This document shows positions 27,182-36,400 of a stretch of DNA of 64,000 nt, piece after piece. The notes under the pieces were generated by a model that worked only from the letters and a program-made list of their open reading frames with translations, was not told the DNA's origin and did not search any database. Origin of the DNA: Bradyrhizobium sp. CIAT3101 (lineage in GTDB: Bacteria; Pseudomonadota; Alphaproteobacteria; Rhizobiales; Xanthobacteraceae); assembly GCF_029714945.1 (NCBI RefSeq), contig NZ_CP121634.1, positions 124,001 through 188,000 on the forward strand, in the 5' to 3' direction. The stretch's first letter is position 1, and every line of letters begins with the position of its first letter. Made by a program: the position numbers and the translations under genes.

Positions 27182-27577
27182 ATGCAGCTACCAGACCGAG
27201 AACGGGAAGAAAGACGTCAGAACGACGCTGAAGCGGCCTTACGCGCGTTCTTCGGCATCGCGGAGAAATGGGAATTGTCGACGGAGGAGCAGATCAAGCT
27301 TCTCGGCTCGCCGCCCCGATCGACGTTCTTCAAGTGGAAGAAGGAAGGCGGTGCGATCCCTGCGGACACCGTTGAACGACTCTCACACGTTCTCGGCATC
27401 CACAAATGCCTGCGCATTCTCTTCACCGACGACGGCACCAGCGACGGCTGGGTCAGGAGGCCCAATCAAGCCCCGTTCCTGAATGGTCTCTCGGCGGTCG
27501 AGTTCATGACGACGACGGGACACGTCGCCGACGTCTTCAGGGTCCGATCGTATCTGGACGCGCAGCGCGGGGGTTGA
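27182..27577 (+). CDS. Xre/MbcA/ParS-family antitoxin
   Basis: 131 aa DNA-binding antitoxin. The helix-turn-helix region reads WELSTEEQIKLLGSPPRSTF and continues WKKEGGAIPADTVERLSHVLGI. The C-terminal toxin-binding part has the family features RRPNQAPFLNGLSAVEFMTT and VRSYLDAQRGG. It is directly followed by the RES-domain toxin, whose start is one base after its stop. The start ATG at 27182 has a GGGAG site. It is divergent from the ubiquitin-like operon and may repress both its own operon and, through the shared region, its neighbour. Confidence 0.88.
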   Translation: MQLPDREREERRQNDAEAALRAFFGIAEKWELSTEEQIKLLGSPPRSTFFKWKKEGGAIPADTVERLSHVLGIHKCLRILFTDDGTSDGWVRRPNQAPFLNGLSAVEFMTTTGHVADVFRVRSYLDAQRGG

Positions 27578-27578
27578 A

Positions 27579-28265
27579 TTGAGTCGCGTGCGAAACAGAA
27601 AGATCGATTGGTCGGCGTGCTTCAGGCTGATCCCGTCCCGATTCCCGCCCGTGCAGCTGTACGAGGGCGTGTCGGCGCCGCAGGATTGGGACGCCGTCAA
27701 ACGCATCGAGGAGCTCACCAATCCGCGGCTGCGCAGAGGGGCGCTTCTTCCGGAGGATGAAGGAAAGGTCGATCAGAGCTGGTTGGTCGCTCCCTTTGCA
27801 TATCCGGATCCTGAACCGTCTGCCTTCAGCGACGGGTCGTTCGGTTACTCGATCGTCGCCGAATCTCTTCACTCCGCCCTATTGCTCGCGATCTCACGTC
27901 GTGAGGTTTTTCTTCGCCGGACAGCCGAAGCGCCGACGCGACTCGTGATGCGGGTGATCAAGGTACCGCTGAAGGCAACACTGCAGGATCTCACCCACCT
28001 CGACCGCGACGACCCTTCGTTGAGAAGTCTCGTCGCAAATGCACGCGCCGCCAAATCGCACGGCGTACTCGTGCGCGGACCACGCGGAAAAGACGACCCG
28101 TTAGCCGTCGTATTGAGGCCCACCGCGTTCGTTCAGCCTGCATCGCAGACCGAGCACTATTGCTTCCTTTGGAACGGCGAACGGATCCATCAGCTGTTCC
28201 TGCTACCGGCAGAAACCAAAGTAATGGTGCCGGAAGACCTGATGAGGTCCGTCACGGCGGCATAG
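27579..28265 (+). CDS. RES-domain NAD+-degrading toxin
   Basis: 228 aa. RES toxins of the Xre-RES class deplete NAD+ and stop growth. Family landmarks in order: CFRLIPSRFPP with the conserved Arg, LTNPRLRRGALLPED, FSDGSFGYSIVAESLHSALL, and the C-terminal SHGVLVRGPRG and LRPTAFVQP. Two usually conserved positions differ: the GSRFSDG arginine is Ala and the ETxYH histidine region reads LAISRRE, so activity may be reduced. The apparent start is TTG at 27579, one base after the antitoxin stop, with a GGGGG site; a GTG at 27588 is the alternative. Confidence 0.83.
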   Translation: MSRVRNRKIDWSACFRLIPSRFPPVQLYEGVSAPQDWDAVKRIEELTNPRLRRGALLPEDEGKVDQSWLVAPFAYPDPEPSAFSDGSFGYSIVAESLHSALLLAISRREVFLRRTAEAPTRLVMRVIKVPLKATLQDLTHLDRDDPSLRSLVANARAAKSHGVLVRGPRGKDDPLAVVLRPTAFVQPASQTEHYCFLWNGERIHQLFLLPAETKVMVPEDLMRSVTAA

Positions 28266-28557
28266 TCGCTCCGGCATCAAGCACTGGTCGCTTTACGCGC
28301 TAGCAGCACTGAAGAATAGGCACTCTCGGTGAGTATGGCGGAGAGGAAGGGATTGCCGCGCAGATCCAATAAATTCAATAAAATCAGAGGCTTATTTTCC
28401 GCCTAGATTGATCACATGTGCCAAGCTTGTACCCCGAAGTCGAGCCGATATCGCGCCACCCACATGGCTCAAAATAGGGTTCGGATTCGGCGTGGTGATC
28501 TGTTGCCTCTAGCGCGATATCTTTTTGAGGAGATTCTCTGCGTTGGCTGATTCACCC
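28266..28557. other. AT-richer intergenic region upstream of the CHAT-type operon
   Basis: About 290 bp of clearly lower GC with runs such as AATAAATTCAATAAAATC. It probably carries the promoter of the following plus-strand operon. No gene, repeat or tRNA is seen. Confidence 0.4.
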
Positions 28558-28713
28558 ATGCAGCAATCTGCCGCTCAATTGACTTTCACCTTCCAGTCGA
28601 GTGCGGCCGACATGAGCGGCCCGGCAACGAAGGAAGGCCAGCCCCTTGACGCCGGCCGCGCGGCGACCAGACCCTGGCCCATTGACCATTATTCTACATC
28701 GTGTGATTGTTAG
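28558..28713 (+). CDS. Small unknown peptide upstream of the CHAT-type gene
   Basis: 51 aa from an ATG at 28558, or 56 aa from a TTG at 28543, which has a GAGGAGA ribosome-binding site nine bases upstream. Sequence starts MQQSAAQLTFTFQSSAADMS and ends PIDHYSTSCDC. No domain or signal peptide is recognised. The good ribosome-binding site and position in front of a long operon make translation plausible, but it may only be a leader or a chance frame. Confidence 0.3.
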   Translation: MQQSAAQLTFTFQSSAADMSGPATKEGQPLDAGRAATRPWPIDHYSTSCDC

Positions 28714-28758
28714 AGGAGCGCGCGCAACTGGAGAGTTCTCACATCTAGGGCAATAGCC

Positions 28759-31146
28759 ATGGCCAAGCGATCACGCGTCGGTACGCAAAGCGCCCAGGCA
28801 CCCCTCCCCCGCGTCGACGCCTCACGAGCGGCCCATCCTACTGCCGGTGGCCCGGCTACGGTTGTTCTTCGTACCCCGAAACGGACTATCCAGCTCCGAA
28901 CCGCTGCGCCTGCCGTCGATCTCGCGCAAGCAGCGATGCAGTGGACCTACGTAGTGCGGAGCCGTCAGCGTTGGTCTTCCGCAGAAACCACGGCAAATCA
29001 GCAGGCAAGCGGGGCAGCGGACTTGTTGCAAGCGCTAGGTGTCGATCGCGACGCGCTCGCCGATTTGGCTCGGGCAGGCATGGTCGAGGTTTCGACCAAG
29101 TGGTTGGGGAGCGAGGAGACAGATTGGGCTGCTCGCATCTTTCCGTGGGAATACGTGATTGCGGGGGCGACCCGCAGCCTGCGAGGGGACCTGCCGCTCA
29201 CCGTGATGCGTCACCTCGATCGCGGCGACAAGGCTCCTCCCAAAGACGCACTCAAGCGTGTGCTCTTCGTGGCAAGCGAACCAGGGCCGCTACGGGGCTA
29301 CTACAGTTTCGACACTGAGCGCGAGCTTGTGAAGACTCACCTACAGGTGAACCCGGTCAATTGGCGCGAGGTCAAAAGCCCAACTGCTGCCGAGTTGACG
29401 GCTGCTGTATCGGAGTTCAAGCCCGACCTCGTTCATCTGGCGGGATTCGACACGCACGAGGCGCGCGCCGTGATCCGTCAATCCAGCAAACGCGCCGCAG
29501 CCGCGGAGGTCGACCCGTCAGGCCAGGATGGGGCCGATGAGCGTCAGGACGGTTATGTACTCGCGGGGCCGCAAGGTCTCCACCACGTCCGTTCCGAGGA
29601 ACTCGGCCAAATTCTAACGTCCAAAGGTCATCGCCCACGGCTCGTTTCATTGAACATCAGAAATTCTGCTGCTCGTATCGCACCACTCATCGTAGCGGCA
29701 GGCGCTTGGGCTGCGATCGGTTTCCAAGACATCTTCGACGACGACCTAGCAGAACTCTTCTTCTCAGTCCTGTATTCGAGGTTAAGTCGATCAGGCTGGG
29801 ATTTGACGAATGGCTTCCGCTCGGCTTGGGAACGCGTCCGCAGCCAACCCGGGACCCGTCAGGGGAGCGGTATTGTCCTTTGGAGCGCGACGCCACTTTT
29901 CGCGGCCGGTGGCGTGCTGACGGCACGTCGATCGGGCCAGCATTACACTCAACTCACGGAGCAACTGAGCAAGCAAGAGGAAACCTCTATCGAAGCCGAT
30001 GAGGTCAAGGCCCGCGACGTCGGCAAATGGATCACAGTAGATATCGAGGCGATTCAGGACCTCAATTACTCGATGTTGCACAACCAGCGTTCTCTATTTA
30101 AACGCTTCATACTGACGTGCCCAAATCCCCATTCGCGAACTATCCGCCACGTGCGGGTCAGGGTGTCGCTTTATGCGGGGACAGAGGCGGCCGCTTTCGA
30201 CCGCACGCTGGACTTACGTCCGCCCTCCATCGACCTCCAAGATATCCACGTACCGCTGACCTCGAATATTACGCGCTCAGTGCACGAGAGCGTTCGCACG
30301 AGCCTTTTTGTCGAAGTGACTTGGGGGGAACACGTTCTTTATCGCAATACGATTCCCGTGCGCCTCATTCCTGTGGACCAATGGCGTGACAGCGACGACG
30401 ATCGCAAATGGCTTCCTTCATTTGTGTTCCCGCGAGACCCAGCAATTGTGCGGCTTGTCGACACCGCGCAGCGCTACGTGCGTGTCTTGCGCGATGATCC
30501 CGCCGCTGGGTTCGACGGATATCAGAGCTTCGATCGCAGTCGTCCCGACGAAACGGCAAGCATCGACCTGCAGGTGCAGGCCCTTTGGTCGACGATCGTG
30601 CATGAGTTGCGCCTGGGTTATATCAATCCACCCCCCGGCTACAGCAATGAGCTCGACTCGCAACGGCTTCGAACGCCATCGATGGTCGTGACCAGCAACT
30701 CCGGCACGTGCATCGATCTAGCATTGTTCTTCGCGGCGTGCCTTGAGTTAATTGACATCTATCCGGTCATCTTTCTCCTCGAAGGACACGCATTCCCCGC
30801 ATATTGGCGCAGGTCAGAAGACCACGACCAATTCAGGAAGGCCCGCCCATCGCGGATTCATGAGATCGTCCAGGCCGATTCCCGAACCTCGACAATTTTC
30901 GGCGCGCAGCGAGATGCGTGGCTGCTCGGCAAGCCAACTTATCGCGAAATCGTGCAGTTCGTGAACGCCGGGAAGCTCGTGCCGATTGAGACAGTGCGGC
31001 TCACCGAAAACTGCGGGTTTGCGGAGGCTATAGAATCCGGACGCGACAATCTTCGCGAAGAGCGGGAGTTTGCCGCAATGATCGACATTGTGCTAGCGCG
31101 TGAGGAGCAGGTTACGCCGCTGCCGATCCTCGGAGAAGCAATATGA
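28759..31146 (+). CDS. Pseudo-CHAT protein with C-terminal transglutaminase-like domain
   Basis: 795 aa. Residues about 170-400 have the layout of a caspase-superfamily CHAT domain, but the expected HLAGHG is HLAGFDTHE and the expected strand-end Cys motif is LVSLNIRNSA, so both catalytic residues appear lost. IGFQDIFDDDLAELFFSVLY follows as in CHAT folds. Near the C-terminus, NSGTCIDLALFFAACLEL then LLEGHAFPAYWR gives Cys651 and His677 of a transglutaminase-like fold, also found beside DUF4011-type helicases. The middle is beta-rich. It is translationally coupled (ATGA overlap) to the alpha/beta hydrolase. No signal peptide. Function unknown; a scaffold or sensor plus peptidase/transferase is the simplest reading. 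Confidence 0.75.
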   Translation: MAKRSRVGTQSAQAPLPRVDASRAAHPTAGGPATVVLRTPKRTIQLRTAAPAVDLAQAAMQWTYVVRSRQRWSSAETTANQQASGAADLLQALGVDRDALADLARAGMVEVSTKWLGSEETDWAARIFPWEYVIAGATRSLRGDLPLTVMRHLDRGDKAPPKDALKRVLFVASEPGPLRGYYSFDTERELVKTHLQVNPVNWREVKSPTAAELTAAVSEFKPDLVHLAGFDTHEARAVIRQSSKRAAAAEVDPSGQDGADERQDGYVLAGPQGLHHVRSEELGQILTSKGHRPRLVSLNIRNSAARIAPLIVAAGAWAAIGFQDIFDDDLAELFFSVLYSRLSRSGWDLTNGFRSAWERVRSQPGTRQGSGIVLWSATPLFAAGGVLTARRSGQHYTQLTEQLSKQEETSIEADEVKARDVGKWITVDIEAIQDLNYSMLHNQRSLFKRFILTCPNPHSRTIRHVRVRVSLYAGTEAAAFDRTLDLRPPSIDLQDIHVPLTSNITRSVHESVRTSLFVEVTWGEHVLYRNTIPVRLIPVDQWRDSDDDRKWLPSFVFPRDPAIVRLVDTAQRYVRVLRDDPAAGFDGYQSFDRSRPDETASIDLQVQALWSTIVHELRLGYINPPPGYSNELDSQRLRTPSMVVTSNSGTCIDLALFFAACLELIDIYPVIFLLEGHAFPAYWRRSEDHDQFRKARPSRIHEIVQADSRTSTIFGAQRDAWLLGKPTYREIVQFVNAGKLVPIETVRLTENCGFAEAIESGRDNLREEREFAAMIDIVLAREEQVTPLPILGEAI

Positions 31147-32438
31147 TGCAGCGCGAACTCGACGCCGCCGTCGCCAAGCGTCTCGATAGCATCGTCGCCG
31201 AATATCACATGGCCGATCCACCGGACGCGGCGCGTGCCGGCCCGATGAAACGCCGCCGCGGCTTCGTTCCGCAAGATTACAGTGGCCTCGCAACACTCAC
31301 GCTCGTGCGTGACGATGGGCTCTTGCGATGGGTCTACCAGCCTTCCGCGCGCGATCCGATGTCGCGACGGGCACGACGTGGCTCCATTCGCACGATTGGG
31401 GCCGAGCCCGTCTATGAGTTCAGCTTCAAGGAGACGCCGCCCAATCAGGTGATCTGGGCACTCGAACAATTGGACAATAAGTTGACGCCCGGGCAGGGTT
31501 TGAAGCGCTTGGAATCCGGGAAGTTCGAACCGGCCGATAAAGTCAAGATTGACGGTCGGGTATTGCTGCTCGTACACGGCACATTTAGCAAGTGCGACAT
31601 GTTCATCGACGAACTCAACTCGATCGCATCCGGGAAAGATCTGCTGAATGCGGGGCAAAATCGGTACGAGGCCATCCTCGCCTTCGATCACCCGACGCTC
31701 TCGGTCAGCCCGTGGGCTAATGCGATCGACCTTGAGGAAGCGCTCGAGAATGTCACCGGCCCGATCGACGTGATTTGTCATAGCCGTGGAGGATTGGTCG
31801 TAGCTTGGTGGCTTCGGAATCCTAAGCGTCAGGTTGATAACGTTGTATTCGTCGGAGTTCCATTGGAGGGCACCAGCCTCGCCTCGCCGGCGAGTCTTCG
31901 CGGGGCCCTACAGGTGTTGGCCAACATCCTCCAAGGATTGGAGCATGCGAGCGCGCTGGCATCCACCGTCAACCCCTTTGCAGTCGCGGTGACAGGACTA
32001 TCGAAGATCCTTGGTGGCATCTTGCGGCTCGGCGCCAACACGCCCCTCGCCGATGCAGCGGTGGTGCTGGTGCCTGGACTTGCCGGTCAGTCGCGTGTCG
32101 GAAACAATGCTGAGCTCTTGCGCCTGACCGGTCGGCGGTGGGCATCAACCCCGTCTTTCCACGCCGTGACTTCAAATTTCGAACCTTGGGACACTGACGC
32201 AGCATGGTGGGAGATATGGAAACATCTCAAAAACCCTGGGGACAAACTGCTCGACTTGGGCGCAGACATGCTCTTCAAAGACAACAACGACCTTGTCGTT
32301 GACACCCAATCCATGACCGTCGTCTGCGGTACCCAGATTACGCAAGTCCACAAGTGCGACTCTCGCAAGGTCCACCACTGCAACTATTTTCGTCAGGACG
32401 AGACAGTGGCCACCCTTAAAAGGGCACTGAAGTTATAG
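31143..32438 (+). CDS. Alpha/beta hydrolase (lipase/esterase-like)
   Basis: 431 aa. The oxyanion strand RVLLLVHGTFSK and the nucleophile elbow IDVICHSRGGLVVAWW (Ser214) are clear, with Asp in KDNNDLVVDT and a His in RKVHHCNYF as likely triad partners. The N-terminal 130 residues form a separate region of unknown fold. It resembles hydrolases paired with CHAT or caspase proteins in bacterial conflict operons. Its ATG overlaps the stop of the pseudo-CHAT gene, so the two are made together. No signal peptide is seen, so it should act inside the cell, perhaps on phospholipid or an acylated protein. Confidence 0.85.
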   Translation: MMQRELDAAVAKRLDSIVAEYHMADPPDAARAGPMKRRRGFVPQDYSGLATLTLVRDDGLLRWVYQPSARDPMSRRARRGSIRTIGAEPVYEFSFKETPPNQVIWALEQLDNKLTPGQGLKRLESGKFEPADKVKIDGRVLLLVHGTFSKCDMFIDELNSIASGKDLLNAGQNRYEAILAFDHPTLSVSPWANAIDLEEALENVTGPIDVICHSRGGLVVAWWLRNPKRQVDNVVFVGVPLEGTSLASPASLRGALQVLANILQGLEHASALASTVNPFAVAVTGLSKILGGILRLGANTPLADAAVVLVPGLAGQSRVGNNAELLRLTGRRWASTPSFHAVTSNFEPWDTDAAWWEIWKHLKNPGDKLLDLGADMLFKDNNDLVVDTQSMTVVCGTQITQVHKCDSRKVHHCNYFRQDETVATLKRALKL

Positions 32439-32450
32439 GGGACGCTCACG

Positions 32451-32651
32451 ATGGGGCGAGGTTACGCTGTGCGAAGAAACGACCTCGCGCGGCGCCGTCC
32501 GCTTTTGCTGGTTGCGCATGATGGAGATCCCGAGACGCTATCAATTCGCCTGGGAAAAAAGCTAGTAGAATTCAGGTTCACCGGAAACTGCCTTTTGGAC
32601 GGCAAACAGCGTCAAATAATTGGCTTCGCTGATCTGGGGTTGGTAAGTTGA
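32451..32651 (+). CDS. Small unknown protein in the hydrolase operon
   Basis: 66 aa, starting 13 bp after the hydrolase gene, with its TGA overlapping the ATG of the following membrane-protein gene. It is basic at the N-terminus and beta-rich after (RRPLLLVAHDGDPETLSIRL). No family is recognised. Tight packing on both sides is the main reason to accept it. Confidence 0.5.
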   Translation: MGRGYAVRRNDLARRRPLLLVAHDGDPETLSIRLGKKLVEFRFTGNCLLDGKQRQIIGFADLGLVS

Positions 32652-33175
32652 TGCTGGCAGTCATTGCGCTGGCTACTCTGAGCCTGATCCTAACGTTCGT
32701 AATTGCGGATGTCGCGTCGGGATACGGGATTGATGTATGCGCGCGTTTCCTTGAACGAGGCAACACTATCCCGTCCTCGGATGAGACGATTTCACTGACG
32801 AGCGTCATGGAATGGTCTCGCAAAAATCGGCGATCTGCGCATGCTTACGCGTTATATGTCATCCCGTGTGATCTACTGTTCTTAATGAGCTTTGGCGCGT
32901 TCCTCGCTCTGGCCTCTAGGATCTTACTGGCGCACCTAAATTGGATTGACTCACCGATTGTGGCCGATTGGCTTTGTTGGAGTGTTCCTTCCGCTTATAT
33001 GTTAAGCGATGCGGTGGAGGACTTGCTCATTGGTGCCATTCTTTTGAAGCCTGACCTAAGCACGCCATTTGACTACACGCTTCTCAGATCTGCGACTTGC
33101 ACAAAGAGATACTTAGCGCTGGCTTCTATTTTACAGCTCTTATGTCTTTGTCTTGCAGTTTATTGCTCTTATTAG
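32651..33175 (+). CDS. Four-helix integral membrane protein, left of the toxin genes
   Basis: 174 aa from the ATG at 32651, which overlaps the preceding stop (TGATG). Hydrophobic segments: about 1-20 (MLAVIALATLSLILTFVIAD), 73-98 (VIPCDLLFLMSFGAFLALAS), 108-135, and 155-174. A charged, Ser/Thr-rich loop lies between the first two. No family is recognised. As the third protein of an apparent CHAT-like/hydrolase/membrane unit it may localise the unit to the membrane or form a pore. Confidence 0.65.
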   Translation: MLAVIALATLSLILTFVIADVASGYGIDVCARFLERGNTIPSSDETISLTSVMEWSRKNRRSAHAYALYVIPCDLLFLMSFGAFLALASRILLAHLNWIDSPIVADWLCWSVPSAYMLSDAVEDLLIGAILLKPDLSTPFDYTLLRSATCTKRYLALASILQLLCLCLAVYCSY

Positions 33176-33499
33176 TTTCCTCCGGCGGCAGCCGCCTTGT
33201 TTAGTTTCTTGGTCTTTCTGGGGATTATATGCTCAAGCGACGGGATCGGTTCGCACGCTTCATGGTTACCCCTCTTTCATAGCCGTATCCTCGTCCAGCT
33301 CATCGTGCCACATTAGCTTACCTGCGACCACCGCCGCCGCCGCTCAACTGATGTGATCACCTCTGCCCGCGAAATCGTCATAGCGCTTCCCCTAGGTTTA
33401 CCCCTAGGACCTGCAGCGCTCGCGTCCATCAAACAAGGCGGCCCTCAGCGTAGGGATACTTAGCTTACCCCGCTGAGCGCAAACGTTCTTCATGGACGA
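33176..33499. other. Convergent intergenic region with stem-loop
   Basis: About 320 bp between the convergent membrane-protein and TcA genes. A stem with arms CTCAGCG/CGCTGAG plus GGG/CCC lies near 33440-33478, and CCTAGG occurs twice around 33392-33409. Either could form bidirectional terminators, although no long T run follows. No gene is seen. Confidence 0.4.
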
Positions 33500-36400
33500 C
33501 TAGCCATTGCCAACAAGCGGAAAGCTTACCAGCAAACCGAGGGGAATCTCTTTATCGGTGCCCGTCCACGTAAAATCCCATTTGGCCCACTCGGCCTCGA
33601 CCCAGGTATTCGACGATTCCCCCTTAGGCTTCCCCCCAGCGAACTCGAACGCCGGCTGTATTGGCTTGAGCGAATCCAGTCGCACCATCTCGACCTCGGT
33701 TGGCTGGCCGACCGGCATCGAGAAATAGGGAAGCCGATCCGCCAATCCATCAAGGGAAAGCACGCGCTTGGAGTCCTGCGTAGCGGTGAAACGGTGCCAT
33801 TCGGCCGGGAACTCATCCTTGATGACAAATAGCCGGTGGGTGATCGGATTCGGATCTCCTTTCAGACGATTCTTCATCTCGTCGCGCCGAGTGGTTTCGA
33901 ACTGCTTGCTGCCTCGCCGCGCCGTGTATTTCAGATGCATGATCACGTCGGTCAGGGTGCCGAAGTCGAGCTGCAGATTGTCTTGCCGATCGAGCTGCAG
34001 AGTCCAGGTGCTGATTGCACCGGCACCCTCGAATGGCAGATAGCGCTCATCGCGGAAATTGACCTCGAACAAGCCACTGTCGTTCTGCCCCGTGCTGGTC
34101 GCGATCGACTGGACGCTCGAGAAGTTGCGCAGCAGATTGTCCTCATCGCTCTCGTCGTCAGCGCGCTTGGGGAGCTTGCGAATCTGGCTCTTCGTCAGAG
34201 TCAGTGTGCAATTCACGCTCGCATAGGGTCCGGCCACGCACGGAAGGCTGAGGCTTACGCTTTTGATCCGACGGAAATAATGACCAGGATAGTCGAGATC
34301 GAACAGCCAGTCGGGAATGTCGATCTCGCATGTCCCCTTTTCCTTCAGGCGACGCAACGCGGTCGGGTCGAGGCGCACCAGCGAGATGTGCTTGGTGATC
34401 TCGAGCTCGCGCCGGTTTCGATCCATGTAATCGACCTCCAGCCGCTTCAGATCGAATAGCAGGTGGTCGGCAGCGAGCAGTCCCTTGTGCAGGCTGTTCC
34501 AGCTGTCGGGCCGCACATAGCCGTCGAACTCGCCACGGTCGTTGGGGCCCAGTTCGAAGTGGAAAGCACGTTCCACGCGCAAGGCAAATCGGTAGGCGAG
34601 TTGCCACGCCTGGAAATAGCTGGCCGAGATCTGGCCAAGCATCCAGTCGTAGAGGTCCTGGTTGGAGAACTTGCGATCTTTAAGGTAGGTAAGGATTTCC
34701 TGTGCCTGCTCGATTTGCTTGTCATGGTCGCGCAGTTCGTCTTTCGACATCTGCAAATGGATCTTTGCCGCGTCGATCTGCCGTTCGATCTGAGCAAGCT
34801 CCCGGTTCGCCAACCGCTCTTGCAGCTTCCAGTCATCCCAGCGCCGTGCGTATCCGGCCCTGGTGCCCACGGCGGCAGCAGCCTCGCGTTTCAAGCCGCC
34901 CATACCACCAGTGAATTGGCCCATGGCGCTGAGCGCGTTGCCGACGTTGATACCGCCCCATTTGACGTCCGTGCCCGGCGCGCCGCCGAATCCCCATGCG
35001 CCGATTGTGAAGTCCGGCAGCATGTGTGCAATATTGGCCCCGGTACTGAACACGAGGGCCGCCGTCTCGAACCGCGCCCCCTCCTCGTTGAGGTCGAGTG
35101 CGCTTTGCTCACCGCCGCTGATGTTTTGAATCGCGCTGTAGAAAAGCCGCCGTTCTTCCGTCGTGGCCTTCGCGTTATTCAATCCTTCCAGGCTGGCGTC
35201 TGCCTCTCGAATTGCCTGCAGCTTGATCTCGCGAACCAATTTCAGGAGGCTGATCTCGTGATTCGAGCGCAGCTGCGCCAGGCCTTCAGCATCTTTCTTC
35301 TCGATCGTCTGCAACAACGCGTTGCCAAGTCCCGCGACCATTTGCGTGAGCTCGGTCGCCTTCTGGGCGAGCGTCGGGAAGCGATAGTGCGGGACTTCGC
35401 CCGCGCCTTGGGCCAGCACGTCACCAATGCTGAGTCCGGCCGCCACTGCGCGCACAAGCAGTCCCGGATCGATCGGAGGCGCGAACAGAGCGAGACGGCG
35501 CTCGACACCTTCGATGTTCTGGCAGTGTCGGATTTTGTACAGCCGGTCTGCCACGGTGTCCCAATAGCCCATCAGCTTTTCGTTGCGCGGTATGCAGAAG
35601 TACGGGATCGTCGTCAGGCAGCCGGCGGGCAGCGGGGGCATGCAAGGCGGCCTCTGCTGAGTCGGCGGCTGCGGCGGCAGCAGGTTTTCAAGCTCGACCA
35701 GACTGTTTCCGAATGGATCGATGCCCTCCTGGTCCGGCCGCTCCCCAAGGATGACGCGTTCCAGCTCGCGGAAGGTCCGGCTGTGGAAGCTGCCGGGCGC
35801 CTTGACGATTCGGGGACGCGGGCCAAGCAGGCGCTCGGCGGTGACGTAAAGCTGCAGAGCAGCGTTCACCGACTCGCGTTCGTCCTGCCGGAACAGGAAG
35901 TCGCCCCATTGGATGAGCGCGTCCAGATAGCGCATGACCGTGGCCTTCTGAAACGCCACGGTGCGGCCTCGCGCCACCTGGTGCGGAACAAACGGATTCT
36001 GCCGCCAGTGCTTTACCTCTTGGATCCACTCGTCGCCGAGCCCGGCGTGGTCAGGATCTCCTAGCAGCCGCAGGATGGTCTCGATGCGTTGTCCGACATA
36101 ACTGTCACGGTCCAGCGGTGTGTCGGCATCGCTCCGGCTTCTGAATGGCTTGGTCAGCCAATAGCGCCCAGGCCCCTTTGCGGCGGGAGGCATCGTGGCG
36201 TCTCCGTAGCCTTCCGGGGGTTCGGGGATTCCACTTGGATTGAAGACGAAGTGGAACCAGCGCAGTGCGTCCTCGAATTTCTGTCCCAGCACCAGCTTCT
36301 GCGAGACAAGCGAGGGCAGGTGATAAAAGACCTCCCAATTGTAGCTCGCATAACCATCGTTGCGATCGAACTGAAAGCCGACCGTTTCGACTGGATGGGG

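Noticed and set aside
27182..28265. Reading the Xre/RES pair as a fifth and sixth gene of the Bil-like system
   Set aside because: It is divergent and belongs to a well-known independent toxin-antitoxin class; only shared regulation is plausible.
33376..33410. CCTAGG repeats as an insertion-sequence end
   Set aside because: Only a 6-bp palindromic word repeated twice, without a transposase or flanking duplications.
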